Of a stretch of 64,000 nucleotides of DNA, positions 59,035 to 64,000 are shown one piece after another. How positions within the stretch are numbered: position 1 is the first letter of the stretch; the number at the start of each line of letters is the position of its first letter. A program made the position numbers and the translations under genes. The stretch is from VXYL01 sp965199915 (GTDB lineage: Bacteria > Pseudomonadota > Gammaproteobacteria > Pseudomonadales > Azotimanducaceae). Below the pieces are notes generated by a model. The model was not told where the DNA came from. It made no database searches and saw nothing but the letters and a program-made list of their open reading frames with translations. The DNA lies in contig OZ241348.1 in assembly GCA_965199915.1 (NCBI GenBank), positions 2,604,001-2,668,000 of the forward strand, read 5' to 3'.

Positions 59035-60300
59035 TCATAGAAAATAATCGAGGTACCTGACCGGCAGGTGCGCCCACTTGTTGGTATCGGCAGCAATCTC
59101 GCAGCAGATCGCAAAGATGTGATCTAGAACCTTGACGATGTTCTCTGGATTATAGGCACCCTCGGCCAACGAGAAGGAAGTCTGCTTGAGAAATCTCCTT
59201 GCGTAGACATCTTTCTGTTCAAGTGCGCCTTGATAGGCATTGATGCCTCTTTTGTAGTTCGTCCACCTCACCTGCGGCGGTGGTTGTCCATCCGCACGAA
59301 GATCGAGATAGCACTCAATCGCAGCTGCGCTGCCATTTATATCCACGACTTGGACACCACTAGGTCCGTACGCCGGAATCGTACACAGATCTGTCAGGTT
59401 AGGAAGACACGTTGCTCTCATATTCGGTGGCAGCGAAAGGCGGAGAATACGATCACATGCTTCTCGTCCCTCGGCATCATTGTCTAGCAGGAACAGCACT
59501 TTGTCCTGAGTGTCCATTCGTGCTAGGCCGGTAGCGAAATTCTTCAAGCTCCCTGCCCCTGCAAAGGGATAACCATCCGTCATGTCAATAAATCTAAAGA
59601 AGTCTGCGATGTTCGGTCGTAAGAGCTCGAACGCATGTCTTAGGATTTTCGTGTCGGAGCTACCTTCCGTAGCAATAAGGAAGGTTTGTGCCCGGCGTGC
59701 GCCGGCCTGAAATTCATCTGCCGCCGCCCATCCGGCGCTGACAAGGGGGCCGTACTCCCACATGACGTCATTGCTGCGATTCTCTGGACAACCGGCCAAG
59801 ATCCGCAATATTGCATAGGGGTGGAGAAAGCTGAGTAGGTTAGCAAAGTAACTTCGTTCTGAGTATCCGCCATCTCGATCCCAAAAGCGAGGTATCTGCG
59901 ATACTTCTTGCCTGCGGGCAAAGCGGCCCATTGTGTCCTCGGGATTGGAGCCGAAGACGAAAGTATCATCTAGGTCCTCTATTGGCTGCGCGTTGACGAA
60001 GGCTTGGAACTCCGCAAATGTCAGAAGCTGCTCTCGGACATCGACGTCGGGGTCGGCTGTGGCCCGACGATATGCCTCGCTCACAGCGCCCTTCCCGAAC
60101 CCCATCAGATCCAACCGCGGCACAACGTCGTCTAGACTGCGGACAAAGGCCAACCTATCTACTGCATCATCATCTATGCACTCGGAAGGGACCTCGCAAC
60201 GATCCCCCTTCTGAAAGAGTGCGCCGTGATCTCTCCCACGGAAGTTCTTGCTCCAGTCAATGGACATTCCGCCGACATCCAAGGTGATTATCGTACCCAT
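59035..60300 (-). CDS. HEPN/Toprim-associated defence-type protein
   Basis: A 421-residue protein. The N-terminus MGTIITLDVGGMSIDWSKNF and RDHGALFQKGDRC match the HEPN/Toprim N-terminal domain. The C-terminal half holds a TOPRIM nuclease fold: FLIATEGSSDTKIL (conserved Glu) and DKVLFLLDNDAEGREA (Asp-x-Asp), followed by the Toprim-type Asp/Asn-rich end. No ATP-binding motif is present, unlike OLD or GajA. ATG 60300 is preferred because family members begin MGT; a GTG 12 bases upstream is also open. G+C is clearly below the surrounding genes. It is on the same strand as the UvrD-like helicase, separated only by a broken methyltransferase fragment. A role in phage defence is likely by family association, not proven. 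Confidence 0.82.
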   Translation of the reverse strand: MGTIITLDVGGMSIDWSKNFRGRDHGALFQKGDRCEVPSECIDDDAVDRLAFVRSLDDVVPRLDLMGFGKGAVSEAYRRATADPDVDVREQLLTFAEFQAFVNAQPIEDLDDTFVFGSNPEDTMGRFARRQEVSQIPRFWDRDGGYSERSYFANLLSFLHPYAILRILAGCPENRSNDVMWEYGPLVSAGWAAADEFQAGARRAQTFLIATEGSSDTKILRHAFELLRPNIADFFRFIDMTDGYPFAGAGSLKNFATGLARMDTQDKVLFLLDNDAEGREACDRILRLSLPPNMRATCLPNLTDLCTIPAYGPSGVQVVDINGSAAAIECYLDLRADGQPPPQVRWTNYKRGINAYQGALEQKDVYARRFLKQTSFSLAEGAYNPENIVKVLDHIFAICCEIAADTNKWAHLPVRYLDYFL

Positions 60301-60334
60301 TTGGTCATCCACTTCCGACAGGCATTGTTGGATC

Positions 60335-61102
60335 CTAAACAGGTTCGGTCTCTAGTGCCAGCGCTCCCCCGCGGTAGGGCCCCGTGCGGGTGCCCTCGCT
60401 GAACACGCCTTGGGCGCGGATGCGGTCCTTCCACTCGTTGGCGGTGCGGCGCGGCGCAATAGCGCCGGGCTGGCCCCACACGGGCAGGGCGTCCTCGGTT
60501 TGCTGACGGTCGCGGGCTAGCTGTTCGGCGTGCAAGGCCCACAGCGCGTCCACTTGGTTGGAGAGCGTCGCATCCGAGCAGCAGGACGCTGTTGCAGGAG
60601 AGGATGAGAATCCAGCGCGGGGGATGGGTTTGCGCGAACAGCCGCCGGGTGACGATGGTTTCCCACATTTCGTTCAGCACGGCCTCCGGCGGCGGCGCTT
60701 CGCCGTGGAACTGCAAGGCGTGCGGCTTGAGCGACAGCGGGTCTTCGCCTTCGCCGGTGGCGTCGAAGGCACCGAGGGCGAGAAGGCGCGGGCCGCCGGC
60801 GGACCGCCATCGGCGCAGAGGATCGGCACTTCCGCGCCGTCCTCCAGCGCAAGGTTGGCGGGCTTGCAGGGGTAGCCCAGCGCCACGAGCAGCAGGCGAA
60901 ACCACTCGCGCTGCCGCAGGATGCGCTGCCCGGCGCGGCACTCCCGCTCGAAGTCCCGCCGAAAGCGCAGATGCTCCGGCGCCAAGGCACGGAGTTCGGT
61001 CCACGGCGTGCGAGCGTTGGCGGCTTCGGCCGCCTTGCGCCAACGTTCGAGGGTGGCTTGGATGTCGCCGAAGCGGCATGTCGCCGACTGTGGAGTAAAC
61101 AT
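60335..61102 (-). pseudogene. Fragmented large DNA methyltransferase (Eco57I/type IIG-like), copy A
   Basis: It starts cleanly with ATG 61102 (MFTPQSATCRFGDIQATLER, RALAPEHLRFRRDFERECRA) as the N-terminus of a large methyltransferase. Near 60800 a net one-base loss relative to copy B shifts the frame after ILCADGG. The shifted frame then gives LLALGAFDATGEGEDPLSLK and TRRLFAQTHPPRWILILSCN. At about 60575 homology jumps to an internal segment of such enzymes (NQVDALWALHAEQLARDRQQ, ANEWKDRIRAQGVFSEGTRT) and ends 35 bases before the HEPN/Toprim start. The catalytic NPPY-type motifs are absent. The parent type is judged from these blocks and from familiarity with roughly 1300-residue restriction-modification/DISARM-like methylases; the exact family is not certain. 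Confidence 0.7.
60575..60913. repeat. Direct repeat, copy A (methyltransferase N-terminal region)
   Basis: About 340 bases nearly identical to 63661-64000, with scattered substitutions and one-base indels, in the same orientation and about 3.09 kb apart. The window ends inside copy B, so the repeat may be longer. Confidence 0.9.
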
Positions 61103-61225
61103 GATGGGAGCGGTCCCTCGCCGTCATCGCAAGCATCGTTGATCTGACACGCTGCCTTCCTCCTGCATCAGATCGGCTCCGGCAACGGCATCGTCGCCCA
61201 ACGCAACCGTCGACCGCGGCGTAGG

Positions 61226-63292
61226 TCACGCGCCAGGCAGTCCGAGCTCAAGAACGAAGCGGCTGATCGGTACATTCTCGGTACTGAGCATCACGATGCG
61301 TTTGCGAGCCCTAGTAAACGCAACATAAAACAAGCGTCGCTCGGCTTCCACTTGGAGCTTGGTCGTTGCGCGCTTGTGAGGCCAGATGCCCTCGCCCGTG
61401 TCGAGCATGATCACTGTGTCGAATTCCTTCCCTTTGGCACGGGTCGCAGTCATGAGGTGGAGTGTTCGGTCGTCCTCGGTCGGCGAGTCCTCATCCTCGA
61501 ATCCTTGGAAGTGTTTAACTTGATCGCGGGCGGCTTCAAGCCGGCCAATTAGGTCGTCGACATCTAGGTGTTCGTCACGGGCCATCTCCGCAAGCTGCTT
61601 CAACGGTGGATCTGTGTACCAGACATCATCCTCGCTCTTCTCGTAGTCGAAGCGAAGTCCGTCAAAGTCGTCCGCGACGCACTCGATTGCCCGCCAGGCT
61701 GTTGTGGCGTTCAGAAAACTTCCGGCAACATCAGAAAGGTGTTCGTGCGTCTTGCCGGTGAGCTTGGCACCATCGTAGCGAGCGAATGCTACTGCGGCCT
61801 CTGCGCTCGTTGACGCGCTCAGCACCTTGAGAAACTGCCGGACACTGTCATTGTTCTTCCTGCTGAACGGTGCCTTACGGATGAGGTTGAAGACTGTGAC
61901 CAAGTCGTCGGCAACACGTGTCGCACGTGTGCGTTTCGAGCCGCGGTCCCAGATCTCGAGGAGGTGGAGTAGGTCGTCAAAGGCCGAGCTGGCGAGCGCG
62001 TCTAGGTCGGTTGCAGTCCGCACTTCACCACCACCAGCCGCGTAGTAGACCTCATAGGGAATGAGCTGCGAACGAACCCGCCCGACGACCGCGACTCTCC
62101 CCGGTGAGGGTGTGGCTTGCGCAATCTCCGTAACGAGTCGCAGGCGATGACCAATCGAGTCCGTCCGCACCACGGCGATATCTGCGTTGGGGGCGGCCGG
62201 AGCAGTTGAGCTGGGTTTGTTCACCCGCCACTCGTTGTTGGCGATTAGCTTCTGGGAATGTCGGACTATGTTGAAGGGCGAGCGGTAGTTCACCCCGAGC
62301 ACATGGGTCGTGAACGGTACTGCGAAGTGCTCTTCAGGACTGAGAATGTACTCGGGCGTTGCGCCACGCCATTCAAAGATCGCTTGATCGTCGTCTCCGG
62401 CGATAGTGATCGACGAGCGGTGCCTATCGACCAGAGTTCGAACCAGCGCGAGATCGAGTGCATTAACGTCCTGGAACTCATCAACGAGGATGTGATCGAA
62501 CCGAGCGATGCCGGTGACAGGAGGTCTGGTCCTGCCGTCGGCGTCGGGCGAACGCAGGTCGAGCCAACACCAGTACTTTTGATCCTCGAACGTGAACGTG
62601 AGTTGGTCATGAAGACTCGTGCATGCGTCGCGCCAGAACCGGAAGAAACGGTCATAGAAAGCTCTTGGGCTATCAGCTGCGCTCTCGACACCGTCGGTCG
62701 TTGCCTTGCTGTCGAGCACCTTGAGCTCCGTGAGCACGTCAAACTGCAGCTCCATTTGCGGTGCCAGCGGGCTCTGCTGAAGGGCATCAAGACGTGCCTT
62801 GAAGCGGTCGTAGTTCGTGTCGGTTGTGTGGTCAAAACCCAGTGCTTTTAGGTCGTCCATGACATTCATCAGTCGTCGCGCACCGTTTCCACGCCCTACG
62901 GCTGCTTCTTGGACGAACGGATACTTGTTGAACCAGATCGGGCGCAGCTGGTTCTTCATCGCGAAATACCTCTGCTTGTTTGAAGACAGGAGGCTCGTGT
63001 TGTTCAGTTGGTTGTGCATGCGCCGATAGCCATAGGCGTTCAGCGTGCTGATCGTGATGTGATCCTTGACCATCTTAAACGCCGGATCCCGCAACAGCCG
63101 GCCACGCAGCTCGTGAGTTGCCGCTTTGGTGAACGTGACAACGAGGAATCGTGGCGTCGATGCTGCGCGATTCGCGAGCTCAACGCAGCGGTGGAGCAGC
63201 GCTAGGGTTTTGCCACATCCGGCTGGTGCCAGCAAGCGGACATGCTTGCCCTCAGAGCGGCAAAACTCAAGCTGCGACTGGTCAAGGTTCAT
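61226..63292 (-). CDS. UvrD/Rep-like superfamily 1 helicase
   Basis: A 688-residue protein. Motif I is LLAPAGCGKTLALLH (residues 21-35), followed by Ia VVTFTKAATHELRGR, II ILVDEFQDVNALD, III ITIAGDDDQAIFEWRGA, IV LGVNYRSPFNIVRHSQ, V HLMTATRAKGKEFDTVI, and VI EAERRLFYVAFTRARKRI. All catalytic positions look intact. No nuclease domain is seen. It resembles stand-alone UvrD-like helicases of defence systems such as GajB of Gabija, though longer. G+C is lower than the chromosomal background. It is preceded eight bases upstream by methyltransferase copy B and followed after about 120 bases by copy A, then the HEPN/Toprim gene, all on one strand. Confidence 0.9.
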   Translation of the reverse strand: MNLDQSQLEFCRSEGKHVRLLAPAGCGKTLALLHRCVELANRAASTPRFLVVTFTKAATHELRGRLLRDPAFKMVKDHITISTLNAYGYRRMHNQLNNTSLLSSNKQRYFAMKNQLRPIWFNKYPFVQEAAVGRGNGARRLMNVMDDLKALGFDHTTDTNYDRFKARLDALQQSPLAPQMELQFDVLTELKVLDSKATTDGVESAADSPRAFYDRFFRFWRDACTSLHDQLTFTFEDQKYWCWLDLRSPDADGRTRPPVTGIARFDHILVDEFQDVNALDLALVRTLVDRHRSSITIAGDDDQAIFEWRGATPEYILSPEEHFAVPFTTHVLGVNYRSPFNIVRHSQKLIANNEWRVNKPSSTAPAAPNADIAVVRTDSIGHRLRLVTEIAQATPSPGRVAVVGRVRSQLIPYEVYYAAGGGEVRTATDLDALASSAFDDLLHLLEIWDRGSKRTRATRVADDLVTVFNLIRKAPFSRKNNDSVRQFLKVLSASTSAEAAVAFARYDGAKLTGKTHEHLSDVAGSFLNATTAWRAIECVADDFDGLRFDYEKSEDDVWYTDPPLKQLAEMARDEHLDVDDLIGRLEAARDQVKHFQGFEDEDSPTEDDRTLHLMTATRAKGKEFDTVIMLDTGEGIWPHKRATTKLQVEAERRLFYVAFTRARKRIVMLSTENVPISRFVLELGLPGA

Positions 63293-63299
63293 GAGCGGT

Positions 63300-64000
63300 G
63301 GGGTTCCGTGTAGTACGAGGCGCGAGCACAGACCATACCAGTTCCTCGGCTGGCGCGTCCATGCGTCTTGAAAGCGTGAATGGCGATGATGGGCAGGGCG
63401 AGGTCCTCTTCGGCGAAGAAGCCGCGGTAGGCCAGCAGCGCCTCGTACACGGCGCCCAGCTGGTTGATGCCGAGCTGGGCGTAGGAGATGCGGCCGCTGC
63501 GTTTGACGCGGCCTTGAGGTGCGCCCGAACCTGCGCTACGCCCCGCTGGACGCCGAGGCGTACAGTGCGGCAGTGGCCTTCAGCGTGGCGTCTTCGCGGA
63601 GGGAGAGGATGTCGTCGAAGTCGAACCGCAGCAGCCGGTTGTGCGTCCACTTGCCGCGCTCGAGCAGCAGGACGCTGTTGCAGGAGAGGATGAGAATCCA
63701 GCGCGGGGGATGGGTTTGCGCGAACAGCCGCCGGGTGACGATGGTCTCCCACGTCTCGTTCAGCACGGCCTCCGGCGGCGGCGCTTCGCCGTGGAACTGC
63801 AAGGCGTGCGGCTTGAGCGACAGCGGATCTTCGCCTTCGCCGGTGGCGTCGAAGGCGCCGAGGGCGAGCAGGCGCGGGGCGCCGGCGGCCCCGCCATCGG
63901 CGCAGAGGATCGGCACTTCCGCGCCGTCCTCCAGCGCAAGGTTGGCGGGCTTGCAGGCGTAGCCCAGCGCCGCGAGCAGCAGTCGGAACCACTCGCGCTG
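63300..64000 (-). pseudogene. Fragmented large DNA methyltransferase, copy B (runs off right edge)
   Basis: From the right edge leftward the minus strand encodes the same N-terminal region as copy A: PRLLALGAFDATGEGEDPLS, QFHGEAPPPEAVLNETWETI, TRRLFAQTHPPRWILILSCN. It continues farther, into LLRFDFDDILSLREDATLKA. The frame then breaks near 63536. A second frame at about 63390-63500 gives SGRISYAQLGINQLGAVYEA followed by LLAYRGFFAEEDL, a more internal block of the same enzyme type, so a segment is deleted. The fragment ends at the start of the helicase gene. It is a degraded remnant like copy A but retains different internal pieces. Confidence 0.7.
63661..64000. repeat. Direct repeat, copy B (methyltransferase N-terminal region)
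   Basis: Matches 60575-60913 in the same orientation. Together with copy A it brackets the UvrD-like helicase, so recombination between them would excise the helicase. Confidence 0.9.

Noticed and set aside
59035..63292. Direct assignment as a canonical Gabija system
   Set aside because: The Toprim protein has no ATPase domain and starts with a HEPN/Toprim N-terminal domain, unlike GajA. Only the helicase partner is comparable.

Overview
The window looks like chromosome of an uncultured, G+C-rich marine-type gammaproteobacterium. The main evidence is the block rpsP-rimM-trmD-rplS followed on the same strand by xerD, dsbC, hom and recJ, which is the gene order of Pseudomonas and relatives (thrC, normally after hom, is absent). 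Two TonB-dependent receptors, beta-barrel outer-membrane proteins, a Tat-exported molybdenum hydroxylase, sulfatase and phytanoyl-CoA-dioxygenase-like enzymes also point to a Gram-negative heterotroph that feeds on marine organic matter. GTG and TTG starts are common, and many neighbouring genes overlap by four bases (ATGA, GTGA or TTGA).

Layout. 1-7.7 kb: a PhyH/HEAT dioxygenase open at the left edge, a YbjQ-like protein, a gamma-glutamylcyclotransferase-like protein, a large membrane protein, a thiolase, an outer-membrane barrel and a GPP34 protein. 7.8-16.6 kb: the conserved recJ-hom-dsbC-xerD // rplS-trmD-rimM-rpsP housekeeping block on the minus strand. Its rplS-xerD interval is split by a small membrane protein, a 772-bp internally deleted ISAs1-family element with perfect ends and a 9-bp target duplication, and the C-terminal stub of an IS110-type transposase. 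16.9-24.6 kb: a coupled five-gene plus-strand operon (2Fe-2S subunit, molybdopterin subunit, DUF4189/FGE-like protein, hydantoinase A and B). 24.6-24.9 kb: two divergent leucine tRNAs. 24.9-34.6 kb: glyoxalase II, a TonB receptor with a G9 tract, a CRTAC1-like lipoprotein, two unrecognised envelope proteins, and a truncated cytosine methyltransferase overlapping a truncated PD-(D/E)XK nuclease. 34.6-42.8 kb: a giant subtilase, a second barrel, a second PhyH protein and a lipoprotein. 42.9-46.4 kb: an unrecognised two-gene unit upstream of tRNA-Arg(CCU), then a sulfatase.

46.4-56.9 kb is an alginate-utilisation locus on the minus strand: TonB receptor, FadR-type regulator, PL6 lyase, PL17 oligoalginate lyase, MFS transporter and SDR reductase. 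The proposed flow is uptake of alginate oligomers through the receptor, depolymerisation by PL6 and PL17 to unsaturated uronate (DEH), transport by the MFS protein and reduction by the SDR. A palindromic site upstream of the receptor is a candidate operator.

57.0-64.0 kb turns into a defence-island remnant: a roadblock-like protein, a membrane protein, a rearranged ISAs1 relic, then a HEPN/Toprim protein and a UvrD-like helicase. Both of the last two have visibly lower G+C than their surroundings. Each is immediately preceded by a broken fragment of the same large DNA methyltransferase, whose N-terminal part is present twice as a direct repeat. The helicase plus Toprim protein resembles Gabija in logic but lacks an ATPase domain, and it is the best candidate here for an undescribed system.
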